Under the pieces are notes generated by a model that saw nothing but the letters and a program-made list of their open reading frames with translations, was not told where the DNA came from and did not search any database. From Epiperipatus broadwayi (taxonomy: Eukaryota; Onychophora; Udeonychophora; Euonychophora; Peripatidae), in NCBI GenBank assembly GCA_028023455.1, contig JAQFVV010000001.1:24109401-24173400 (forward strand): a stretch of DNA of 64,000 nt, written 5' to 3'. How positions within the stretch are numbered: position 1 is the first letter of the stretch; each line of letters begins with the position of its first letter. Shown in pieces: positions 12,811 to 23,785 of this stretch. Both the position numbers and the translations under genes were made by a program.

Positions 12811-13149
12811 TTAACTCCATCAATTCCTCTTTTTTTTAAAAAAAGAAGAAAAGAATTATCCATTAAAATTATTTCCTTTATGCTAATACACAATTATTTC
12901 TTTTGCTCTCTTTAATTCTCTGCATTTGTCTATCTTGATATGCTTTTATATATCTTTTATCATCTTTTATACTTACAACAAACATTTTATAAATTGAAAA
13001 TTATAATCATTTAATATTAAAATTAAATAATATAAAAAAATCAATCCAATGTCATTTATTATAAATCAAAAATGATTTCTACATAATATTTACACATTCT
13101 GTTTAGATATCAATAATTATGAAGCCTTGGAACACTGTTAAATTGATAT

Positions 13150-13300
13150 TGTATCGGTCAAAACATGTTGATCCATCTAACATGAGTTGGAACTCACAAA
13201 ATGTACTTCAAACTGTCAAGCCTGAGATTTAGGTTAGGGACCAATCTGGATTCGAACCCATTCCCTAAGCCCCAGATCAAACATTTAACGAATAACATAT
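13150..13300 (-). repeat. tRNA-derived SINE-like fragment
   Basis: On the minus strand GGGTTCGAATCC (about 13250-13261) is a perfect RNA polymerase III B box, preceded by a decayed anticodon-arm-like segment and followed by about 100 bases of less AT-rich sequence. The A box is not clear. It cannot be a functional tRNA, because the acceptor and D arms do not pair. Confidence 0.4.
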
Positions 13301-13971
13301 AATGATGGCACATGATAATTTAATTTAAAATCCAACCTACTAGCAGAGCAGAGAAGACAATGAAACTTATAACGTAATTAGCATAGGCATAAACATGGTT
13401 GTATGTGTGGAAGTGGAGAAAAAAAAGGAATTCAAACAACTCAAATAAGTTTAGACAATAAAAAAAAGTTTAATATTATGACAAATTATTTATATACATT
13501 TATGTATGCGTAAATGAGCAAGTGGTCTACCAAATGATAGATAATTACATAGTGAAATTCACACTAAGGGTTCTCATATGCTCTTTATTAACTAAATAGT
13601 ATATATACATTAACACACATCTTTGGTGGCTATGGTATTAAGATACCAATCAATTATTAAAAAGATTACATAAGATTGCTATTAATGCTTTAGATTACTG
13701 TTCTGAAACATGGTGACTAACATAATTTCGGGGAGCTTTCCAGGATTCATTACATATATAAGAAAAACTATTTTCACACCATTGCGGTCGTGAAAATAAA
13801 ATACATTTGAAAACTTATATTTGATTATATGGCAAAATATTTGTTGAAAGTTCTTTTAATTAGTACTGGTGAGAAGAATATTTTATTTCCCCCTAGGCCA
13901 ATACTCTTAAATACAGAAATAATAAATTATGACAGTGGGATTGTATAATACACTGAAATAACATTATTAAT
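13301..13971. other. AT-rich non-coding stretch
   Basis: No gene, repeat or RNA was recognised here. Confidence 0.45.
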
Positions 13972-14035
13972 TAATAAAATTGGTAATATTCAGTATATAT
14001 ATATATATATATATATATATGAATATTACCAATTT

Positions 14036-14071
<36 letters not shown>
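13972..14071. repeat. 21 bp inverted repeat around an AT microsatellite
   Basis: The arm taataaaattggtaatattc (plus one A) at 13972-13992 is repeated in inverse at 14020-14040 with a TA run between them. A second TA run follows at 14041-14071. It would extrude as a perfect cruciform, and it may have formed by template switching within the microsatellite. Confidence 0.8.
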
Positions 14072-14073
<2 letters not shown>

Positions 14074-16028
14074 AGCAGAGTGCAATTTTAATATGATAAC
14101 ACCAAGACTGGGTCATGAAGCAAAAGAAATAATCAAAGAAGTGGTCGTATTGACATAATGGTGAAGAAATAACAGGGAAAAGTCATGCTTCTGGATGAAA
14201 ACGAAGTCTAAGATCCCATTTTAGGGCAGTGCTTAGAGAAGTGTGATTAAGCATGGCATGGCCCAGGTTTTACTAAAATCACCAATGCATAGAGGCCTTT
14301 TTATACAGAAAAGTTTCTGGGAAGCTCAACTATCCATGGGACAGGATATAAGGAGAAATCTATGGGTTCGATCCTGTCACAACCCCAGATTAGAAGCACG
14401 TAATATATATATATATATTAATGAAGATGAGCCGAATGTCAGTAACGCAGTATGGATAAATGTCTCTAACAACATTGAATAAAATTTACTGCTTTAAAAA
14501 TAAATGACCACTTATTTTAATGCTATAACTTATATAAATAATACACTATGCCTCTATAATATATATAGAGAGATTTCATTTAATAAAATATATGTTAAGA
14601 TTTGATCCCCTCCAGTTCTGCTATTTAAAATAATTCAATTCCACTTTCATGGATTTTATAATAACTGGAATATTTAAGTACTGTATTTGATATTTTAAGA
14701 GTATAAAAAATAAAGTAAAACTAGCAGTTATATAGAGAACAACTAATAAGTCACCCTTTCAGAATTGAATAAATAACATTTTAAAAGATTTCAAAATGTT
14801 AATTAGCTTAAATGATGGATTTACCCCAGATAAAATTACTTTATTTAATTTGGAGTTAAACAAATAACAATTTTTATAATAAACCAACATAAAATGTTGA
14901 CTTGTAAAAACAATCTGGCGAGCATATTAATTAATCATACATTATATTTTGAGGGTAGGTTAATAATCTTAATTCATGGAGGTTTACTAAAGAAAATAGG
15001 TAAGAAAAGATTTTAGAAATTTAGCCCACCAGGTTGCTGGAGATTGGCATATTAATAACTAAAACATATAAAATCAAGTAATAAATACATATAAATACAT
15101 AACTTCACCAAAGTTAAAGAAAGTTAGAGCATATGAGAGAGAGATTTATCAAAATTATTTGAGAGCAATTTACATATTAGAAAGATACAAATTTAAATCA
15201 GACATGAAACAAATTTTAATGAGATTAGTTAGGCTAGATTTACTTTCCGGTGTCATGAAAATAATTACCTTGCAGAATTTCTTAAAAATCCATTTTAAAA
15301 AGTCACTTGTGCATGGCAGCTAGAGATCCATGTGAGTTTTTAGGTGATAGCAAGCTGATCAGCATTCAAAAGTTCTCAATCAGGCTTTTACTTCAGTCTA
15401 GGGCAGCAGGATGGTACAATGGTGGAAGAACCACAAGGGTCAGAAACATGTTGGGCTTTCTACTCAATCATCATTTTTAAATTTCAAACCAGTGTGGATT
15501 CTGTTAACTGCACAGTTCTCTCAGTAGTGGCTATTTTTTTGTGTTTTAAAATCAGCCCATTTTACACACCACTCAGGTATTTGTGGAATGCTTTTAATTT
15601 CTTATTTCTAGTCCAAAATCTAATCTCTGATCTAACAAAATCTTACATTTCTTTGTCCATTGTTTTTGGAGATGTTATCGCTAGATAATTTCCAAAAATA
15701 TATTCAAATTTACTTCCAGATTGGAAATAGATTTGACAAAAATGTTTATAACGAAAGTAAAATCTATTAACTTTATTCCCCATTTTATTTTCAGTAAAAA
15801 TTTAATTAAAAATTCCTTCCCAAGATTAAAACAATATTATATTTCCGACCCTTTTATTATTTTTGGATAATTAATGTTTGCATCTTCCATATTGGATTTC
15901 CACATAAATCTACAGTTTAATTTTTTTTTAAAAAAATTTAAAACAAAAAAGTTTTACAAACATATAATAAAAATATCTATAAGATTAATATTTTGTTAGT
16001 ATGTTGCTCCTGTAATATATATATATAT
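14072..16028. other. Non-coding stretch with a less AT-rich island
   Basis: The segment 14100-14400 is less AT-rich and holds a B-box-like ggttcgatcc at about 14365. It matches no family I recognise. A chance frame lies at 15419-15688. The remainder is AT-rich and featureless. Confidence 0.4.
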
Positions 16029-16069
16029 GTTCAAAAGATGGCGCTATACCAAAACATAGCTATACACAA

Positions 16070-16098
<29 letters not shown>

Positions 16099-16105
<7 letters not shown>

Positions 16106-16437
16106 GGCTATGTGTTTGTGGAAAGGCATATATTGGGGAATCTCGATGTACATTGGAGAAAAGATCAAAGGAGCATTTGTTGTTATATAAACGAGTGCAA
16201 AAATCAAGACAAGAGAATGTTAGAAATGATGATGTATCACCATCAGTATTTTTTGATCATAATGTAACATGTAATTATGGTTTTGATTTTGATTTTAATA
16301 AAGTTAAGATTTTGTGTATTGAAAGAAATAATAATAAACGCAAAATTAAAAAAGCTATGTTAATAAAAAGTGAAAAGCAACAGTTGATAAACAGACAGGC
16401 CGCCAATATAAAAATTAATGAAATGTGGGAAAATTGA
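16099..16437 (+). pseudogene. Penelope-like element, GIY-YIG endonuclease 3' end
   Basis: The open frame of about 112 codons encodes the C-terminal endonuclease and tail of a Penelope-like retroelement. Visible are a CVCG knuckle, YIGES (YIG at about 16126-16134), the conserved Arg and Glu-His of LEKRSKEH, then the family tail with FDFDFNKVKIL, a KRKIKKA basic stretch and a final W before the stop. In these elements the domain nicks the target site. The frame is intact, but an AT microsatellite at 16075-16100 cuts it off upstream, so the reverse transcriptase is missing. It belongs to a different subfamily from the copy at 30.5-33.3 kb. The GIY half of the motif is lost with the upstream part. 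Confidence 0.75.
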
Positions 16438-16564
16438 TGTATGACGTATTACTTTTTGTTTACATTTGTAACGGTTTTTTCTAATACAATTTGAATCTAG
16501 TTGACAACGACTACATAGATAGTTGAAAGTACTTCTATTAAATTGGTATATGTTTTTTTAAAAT

Positions 16565-16643
16565 ATTGTTTTACTGTATTAATTATTGTATTGTTTTGAA
16601 TAATTGTTTTACTGTATTAATTATTGTATTGTTTTGAATAATT
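16565..16643. repeat. Tandem duplication, 38 bp period
   Basis: Two head-to-tail copies of a unit beginning attgttttactgtattaatt, identical by eye, follow the Penelope fragment. Confidence 0.85.
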
Positions 16644-16979
16644 ATATATATATATATGAGCCATACCTATGTACTTTAATTTGATAAAAAAAAATTAATA
16701 ATAATAAAAAATAATGAAAAGTTATAAATTTTAGGTGTGCATCTCTAATATATAAATGAAATATATATATATGCCTACAGGAGCAGAATGGGACATAAGG
16801 TTTGAACCTAGGTTAGTACTTGGTAAGTAGATAGAACCATAAAGCTTAATCTTAAGATAAGATTGATTGCTTCAATATAATTTGCAATAAATTATTAAAT
16901 TAGATTACTGTTAGATAGACAATTACATGGTAATTAATTTTATTTGCAACTAAATATTTATTACTATTATAATCTTTCC

Positions 16980-19414
16980 TGGACAATAATTGCTTCATAA
17001 TGGCTCCTCATTAAATATTTTTAAACTACATGCATTTTAAATATCTTTAATATCTTACTATTTTCTACTAGAAAGATATTTTCACTGTATTGAGCCACAA
17101 TTTTGTATGGCCACTCATAAAATGAGAAAAACTTTTTACAATTATTTTTATGAGGCTTACTGACATGAGGTAATATCATTGAAATGATATGAGTATGTAC
17201 TTCTGTGAAATTTTATTTTTATTTTCCATTTTAAGTAAATTTTCCTTAGCTCTTTGTACATCTCTATTCATGTCAATGTCTTCAAAGATAATGGATAATT
17301 TTTTTCTAAGTATAGAACTATGTTTCTCAAAATGAAGTTAAATGGATGGAAATTTAGTAGATTCATTATATATCCAATTTATTTGTTTAATCTGTTTGAC
17401 TCTATCTCTAAATCATATCTATTGCTATCTGTTTGCATGTAGAAAGTTGTGTAAAATCAGAGTATATTAAAATTAGTTTTGATATTTTTTTTCTGATATT
17501 TATTCAAAAATATTTTTAATTGTTCCAAATGCTTTTCCCAGTTTCTAGAGGCAGTAACTATATCAACCACATAAAATATGATGACATCCTATACTTTTTC
17601 TGATAATACCCTAATCAAACATCATAAAAGTTCTGCTCCCTCCCTATTTATTAAACCAAAAGGCATACTTTTGAATGCATAAAAATTCTCCCTATAACTC
17701 AAAGCAATGTTTTTCCTGTCATCCAAATGCAGAAGTATCTGCCAATAACTAGAGGAAAAATCAACTATAATAAATAATTTTACCTTTAAGCATAATCAAA
17801 AGTTCATGAATAGGAGATACAATTCTTTGTGGTATAGTAATGGCACTACACTGTCATGCATCAATGCATAATCTTACTGATTTATTTCTCTTCTTTACCA
17901 CTACTAAAGAGCAATTATATGGAAACTGATTTTTTTCTATTATTTCTAATTCCAATATCTGATTGAATTGTTTCTCTACCTCTTTATATTACTAAAATAC
18001 TGGGTGAGATTTGCATTGGTAATAATTTTCCCTAATTACTCTAATACAAATAATGCATTCTTGAATAATATCTGTTTGTTTTAACACATCATTTGGTAAG
18101 CTACTAATAAATCTTCCAGATTGTTTTGGACAGTTATTAACAGCTTATCAGATTCTTTTAATTTTTAGTTTGATTTCATTTGTATATGTTTGATTTCATT
18201 TGTATATGTGATATCTATTATAAAATTAATTTGTAGAGACATATATTACCTCGTGTTTAAAAATATAGCTAAAAATACATAATCAATAGCTTTGGTGTCT
18301 ATTTGTAAATTAATCCATATTTGTTTGCTATCTAATTTTTCTTTTTTTCATTGGCTAAAGTTACATATGTTGGCTTTAATAAAAAGTTAAAATATCTAAA
18401 TTAATACTCATGACTCTTTGAAGCAATTTATCGTCAATAAAAGATACTTGCCTTTTAGTATCTGCTAAAGCTTTGGTATCAAATCCTTCTATTATTATGG
18501 TTAATGGGTTAGTTTTGATTACTAGTAAGAAGTATTTTTTTATAAAACTTCAAAAATATAATGTTCCTTTTAACTTTCTGAGATAAGAATACACCAATGA
18601 GATATGATTCAATTTTCCAAGGTCCTATCTGGACCTGGATCTGCATGTTTTAAGATTGCCTGTTACTTACTGCTTTAATTTGGACATTTATTCCTTTATA
18701 TGTTTTGATGATCAGAATATCTTCTCTTTCAATATAATCATTCCATTTTTTATTAAATTATTGCTATTGCTTTTCTTATATTTGGTTGGTCTTATGATAT
18801 GTCTCTGGATTTCCAAGATTTCATGTATATATTATATGCTTGTAATACTGACATCAACTTACAATGATTTGACTATCTCTTTTTCTCTATAAAATCTTAA
18901 GTCAAATAATTTTTTACTTTTGGGAAATATATGTATTCAAGCACGAGTGCGTGTGCGGTGCAACTGTTCCCAAAAGCTATTAATACAAAATAGCTAACTA
19001 AAAATAATAAACTAGATGAGCACTTTCAAAGGATCTTGCCTTCATAATCGTAGCTTGCTAATACATTTAATGATATGCAAATATGCTAATTCCATTTTTT
19101 TGATAAAGCATAGCATGTGTCTTTCCTATTTATGGCATCATTGTCTTGTGAGATGAATAAAGCCTCTTTGATTTTTCTTTTAAGGTCATGTCTCTCTCTA
19201 CACACGATTGTGGGATTGTCCGGAACAGTTGCGCCACACACGCATTCGTGCTTGAATCTATAAAATCTTGTATACTCTCCTTATCTAAAATATTGAAAAA
19301 CTCAGCAATTTTTTCAATTGAAGAATAGTCAGCTGCTATTAAAATCTGTTAGATACACCTATGTTGTCCTTCAGACAAAGGAAATACAGTAAATGTACAT
19401 AATTTAGAAACCAT
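16980..19414 (-). pseudogene. Ty3/gypsy-type gag-pol relic
   Basis: Pieces of an LTR-retrotransposon polyprotein read on the minus strand in the order expected. The gag start is at 19412-19414 (MVSKLCTFTVFPLSEG). A protease-like segment at about 18430-18490 reads ALADTKRQVSFID, where the catalytic DTG has become DTK. The reverse transcriptase spans about 17520-17920, with CID, PIHELL, MPFGL and YVVDI in place of YVDDI (17562-17573). A possible integrase tail near 17080-17250 resembles the GPY/F module. RNase H and most of the integrase appear to be missing. There are many stops and frameshifts. An LTR lies directly upstream (19440-19858), and a small inverted-repeat element interrupts gag. 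It is inactive; whether it is gypsy or a relative rests on motif order only. Confidence 0.7.
18935..19257. mobile_element. Small terminal-inverted-repeat element in gypsy gag
   Basis: Terminal inverted repeats of 36 bp (18935-18970 and 19222-19257) match at 33 of 36 positions and begin attcaagcacg. The mismatches are transitions, two of them at CpG. There is no coding capacity. A 12-base word, ctataaaatctt, occurs at 18887-18898 and again at 19258-19269, abutting the right end exactly. If it is the target duplication, 36 extra bases lie between it and the left repeat. The size and duplication would suit a Mutator-like MITE, but the superfamily is unproven. Confidence 0.75.
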
Positions 19415-19439
19415 CTTGAAAAAATTATGCTAAACAAGT

Positions 19440-19858
19440 AAATAAATAATTATGTTATTGTTTTTTATATGTTCTGGAGACAAAGTTTTCTGCTACTGTT
19501 CGGTTCAAAAATCTAGATTCTTCTACTCAATATTTCTTTGCCAGTTTTGAAATAAAATTTTATAAATTTTTTGTTTAAAATAATAATTAAATAATTTTTT
19601 TATTTTTTATAACAAAACAAATGAATATATTTATTTGTGTGTGTGTTTGTTTACATTTATTCTATACTCCTCTTCTCAAAACAAGTTATCTATTCATAGC
19701 AAAAATAAAAATTATACTTTATGTTTTGATTTCTTAACAATATTATTTATCTATTTATAATAAAATTTTATAAGTAATTATTTTAGTTAGAATTATTTAA
19801 GTAGTATAATTCGTATTTTGTTTTTATAAGTATTCTCTCCTATAATAAATAGTCAACA
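19440..19858 (-). repeat. 5' LTR of the gypsy-type relic
   Basis: On the minus strand it begins TGTTGACTATTTATTATAGG and lies 26 bases upstream of the gag start at 19414, as a 5' LTR should. It is homologous to 12228-12810 but shorter because of internal deletions. Confidence 0.6.
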
Positions 19859-20143
19859 CAAACTGTTATATATATATATTTGTAAATAATAAACAAATCA
19901 GATATATAATTGAATAGGAAGTAACATATATATATACACATGATTGTGTAAAGTAATAAATTATTGATGCCTTAAATATACAATTACTTGAAATAATATT
20001 ACTACTTCATGTACCATCTAGATGATTTTGTAATATTTCACAACTTACTATACTACTTCATTAAAACAAAACTATATTAAATTTACTACTATTATGAATG
20101 TTCATATTATCAAAGTGATAATTTTTTTTTCCATATGTTATAG

Positions 20144-20222
20144 CACCGGCCGGGACGCGAACCCACAACCGTCTGCAACCAACTACTTGCTTGCAAGGCG
20201 GCCGCGATGACCTCTCGGCAAT
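20144..20222 (-). repeat. tRNA-like segment (A/B-box type), GC-rich
   Basis: This is an abrupt GC-rich island in AT-rich DNA. On the minus strand it reads GCCGAGAGGTCATCGCGGC, a perfect D-arm-like hairpin (GCCG/CGGC) as in Ser or Leu tRNAs, then a long middle part, then GGGTTCGCGTCCCGG, a good B box and T arm. No 5' acceptor strand pairs with the 3' side, so it is a tRNA-derived SINE head or a tRNA pseudogene, not a working tRNA. Its intact CpGs suggest it is young or unmethylated. Confidence 0.5.
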
Positions 20223-20439
20223 TTTTATTGTACTTAAATGAAAATAGCATTATGTTGATGAATTTTGAACATTTCTAAAACAACTGTTGTGGTAGAGTTC
20301 AAAACACATGATATGCTGAGATTTGTTAATTTTTTTGTTAAAATAGTAATGAATAAAAGATTACAAAATCCTTTATATGGCTCATGAAATGTTAATGTCT
20401 CTTTAAATAATATATATATGTGTGTGTGTATGCACACAT

Positions 20440-22180
20440 AATGTCTCTTATATGATGTCAATGATATTTTGAATAGATGGAAGGAGTATTTTGATCATCT
20501 TTTGAACAATGATACAAGAATTGAGATGATGATTTTTAACAATACATTTATTTTAATTACTCATTTAGATTTAGAGAAAGATATTGACTTATTAAGTCAA
20601 GCAACACCTTGTAATCTTCAAAATAGAAAGGCTTCAGGTCTTGATGAAATACATGAAGAAATATTAACTTCAAAAATATTAATTTTTTTTTGGAATATAT
20701 TGATTCTTGAAATTATGACATGGTTTTTGTTGTTAGACAAATGCAGCCAAAGTGTCAGAAACAAACAAATGATTTTTATATTTCTTTTATTGATTTGATT
20801 AAGGCATGTGATTTAATTAATAGGAAAATTCTATAGCATTGTGTGAAATTAGTTTGTAGTCCACCAAAATTTATTTACATTATATAGTTTGTATGTGATG
20901 GAATGAGAGGAACTATTATTAACTGCAGATGGGAAATCTCAGGCAATAAATATTAATGTTTAATAAGAATGTGTACTTGCTCCAACATTGTTTTCAATTT
21001 TTATGACAGTGGTCTTTGAAATTGTTTATGGGCAGCTTAACTAAACAAGGATCAAGATACAATATAGATTTAATAATGAAATTTTAAATTTAAATTGATT
21101 AAAAAAGAAAATAACATCTTCTTTTTGGATTCTGGGTTTACAGTATGCTAATAATTGAGCTATTTTTTTTCCAGTTCAAAAGATTATTTATAAAATGTAC
21201 TTGATGTTTTGAATGCAGATATAAAGATTTTGGTTTATTAAAAGATGTTCAAAAATCTGAAGTTCTTTATCAGTTAGTAATGTAAAAAAAAAATCCTCAG
21301 CAACTTTTATCTTGGATGGTTAGAAACTTAAAAATGTAAACCAATTAAAATATCTTTTAATTTTATAAGCAGAAAGGTGTATTTAGATATTGAGATAACA
21401 TAGATGTCAAAGTGCTGCTATAGTTTTTAATAAGTTAAAAGATAAATTATTTCATCACAGAAAAACAAGTTAGTTATATGTAGAGCTACTATTTTACTTC
21501 AGTTATTATATGGAAGTGAAATTTAGATACACTATCAGGGAAATTTACTCATATTAAAAAAGTTGTCTTTATGTATGCTTTGTAAAATTTTAAAAATACA
21601 ATAGTAAAATAATAATAATAAACTGTATGTTCTTCAACTTGTTGGATGTGATATTATAGATTCCATTATTGTAAAATCATCACAGCTTTATTAAAGTGGA
21701 TATGTAAAATGAATGAACAATGCAAGATATCCTAAAAAGTTGTTTGTGGTAAACTTAAGCATGGTTTTTACGGGAGAAATTAATTCTAACTATGGCATAA
21801 AGATTATCTCAAAGAATTTAAAAAATTCCAATGTCAATTGTTTCCTTTAGAAAGCTATGGCAGAGAATAGAATAATACATTTGAGAACTACAATTTGATA
21901 TGGTATTGAAGTAGTTTAGAAAAAGTTTTCTTGTGAAAAAATTAAAATACATCATAAAATATCAAGAAAATAGAAAAATGGATCAGAATATTTTATATGG
22001 GGGATATATTTGTGGTTCATATATTGTTTTGTATAGCCATGGCAAAACTTATTTCTAGAATAGTTTCTCTTTCTCTGTTTTTGGAGTTAGAATGGACATA
22101 TTTGTTCATGAGTGTTTGTTCATTGTAATTTTATTGCACCATAACATTACATATCTTTTAAATATAATTTATTTTATAAT
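20440..22180 (+). pseudogene. Non-LTR retrotransposon (LINE), RTE-like, decayed
   Basis: Fragments in several frames follow the order of a LINE reverse transcriptase. The linker reads RWKEYFDHLLN and KASGLDEIHEEIL. Motif A reads DFYISFIDLIKACDLINR (near 20777). The thumb and connection region has LLYGSEI near 21500. A C-terminal Cys/His tail near 22010 is followed by an A-rich 3' end near 22180. The endonuclease is missing, with the 5' truncation just after a TG microsatellite at about 20420. The coding line has at least ten stops or shifts, so it is old. The phrasing around motif A matches a LINE family common in marine invertebrates; the clade name is an inference. Confidence 0.7.
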
Positions 22181-22999
22181 GTATAAAAAATAAAAATTTA
22201 TAATTTTTGGAATGCTAAGATGTCAATAAGAAAATTTTTATTGTCATTATTTACAAACAAAAACAATACAAAATACATTAATATTATGAAAAATAAATAA
22301 ATAAATTTTACAACATATGTCTATTCTTAAAACATTTGATATTTAAATTATTGCAAAATTGCTTTTTTTAACCTGAATCTTTTTTTTTTTGACAGATACA
22401 AAATAATTAAATTAAAGTATGTAAATTATTTACAATTTATTCAATATAAAACCCTCTAATTTAATTTTAATCTTTAAATTTAACCTTTATATAAACAAAC
22501 ATATTTAATTATATTATTTCTAATGAATAAATGATATTTAATTATTACAAAACAAACAATCAACAGCTAATAAATGTTTTTTTTTTAACCTTTTGGAAAT
22601 AGATATAATCAAAATGGCTTTAACTACCACTTAACAAGTGATGTGAGCAAAATATCAAGTATTTTAGTAAAAATGATGGTGTAATTATTTGCAAAACTGA
22701 ACATTTTAGCTACAACTTTTGTCTTTCCCTAGTTTTGAATAATGGAAAAATGAATTCTATCTTTCCACACATAGAAGTAAGAATCAAGTGATAATACCTT
22801 TTGTTAAAACCAGATCATAAAAAATATAGATGTCTTAGTACTGTCATTTGCATTTATTATATCAATTGTTTGTAATCTATTAATAAATAATGGAAAGAAA
22901 AAAATTTAAATGCAGTCAATCATTTATACATCCCCATATAACTAGAAAAAAAATACATGGCTTTATTGCTTGGGAGTTTATAAGGAGTTTGAGCACTAG
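22181..22999. other. AT-rich non-coding stretch
   Basis: It holds poly-T tracts and short chance frames. No gene was recognised. Confidence 0.45.
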
Positions 23000-23073
23000 A
23001 ATTGCAATGCCAAAAATTTTACTGTGACATTCTGATCCCAAATCAGATGCTTTACTAACTGCACCAAATTTCA
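23000..23073 (-). repeat. tRNA-Pro-like SINE head
   Basis: On the minus strand, from 23066 downwards, TGGTGCAGTTAGTAAAGCA is an A-box-like D arm. It is followed by TCTGATTTGGGATCAGA, an anticodon-arm hairpin with loop TTTGGGA and anticodon TGG. The T arm and B box are degraded. It is best read as a tRNA-derived repeat rather than a gene. Confidence 0.45.
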
Positions 23074-23544
23074 TGGAGTCTACTATAACTAATATTAGGA
23101 GAGTAATTCCCTTACATCTGCAATATTTGTATCTATAATTATCCATGATGCAATATATACTATTCACATTAAAATTAAAACAAAAACACAAGTTCAGTAG
23201 ATAGTTATAAATTAATAAGCCTAAAGGCAGTGAATTGCATGTTTTCTTTTTAGTCCAATAGATCTATTTGATTATTATCAATGTTATATTAAATCAATTG
23301 GTAAGGTTGAAAAAAATCACTGATTTTTTTAAAAGATCATTTTAAATTACTAAGTGAAAAAAAGAAAAAAATTGAATTTAAATTTATACAACAAAATTTA
23401 AAAAAAGACAATGTTAATCACTAAAAATGTCATTTGACTTACTATTTTAATTACTATTGCATAAAACAAATTTTACATTTGTTAATATCAATTCATTAGA
23501 TTTGAAAATTACTTTGTAGTAAATCGAAAGATTTCACATTGTTT

Positions 23545-23785
23545 ATTTATATATACAATATTTAGCAAATTCAATGTGAAGGTGTTTAAAGTTTCACGCT
23601 CTCACTTCAAAATGCTTAAGACTGGCTTATTTATATATAAATTTAATAGAGAAGAAGGTGGGAACCATCTTTTTCTTGTAAAATCTTTGCCTTGTATTTT
23701 GACTTGAGAGTTTTCTATGCAGTCATTATTACATCTGATTGGCTGTCATATAAGCATTTTTAAGGCACTTCTGTCAAAGGTTTCA
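23545..23785. repeat. Diverged relative of MITE family 1
   Basis: The segment tttcacgctctcacttcaaa and the following aatgcttaaga parallel cacactctcatatccaaata and cttaaga in the right arm at 1791-1821. A later cttgtattttgacttgagag parallels cttgtgtttgagaatgttag. Similarity is limited to these blocks, so this is a tentative assignment. Confidence 0.35.

Noticed and set aside
15419-15688. 89-codon frame with a few cysteines
   Set aside because: No acceptor/donor pair at its edges and hydrophobic text typical of T-rich DNA; no family resemblance.
20144-20222. Functional tRNA gene
   Set aside because: D and T arms look tRNA-like, but no acceptor stem pairs and the anticodon arm is irregular.
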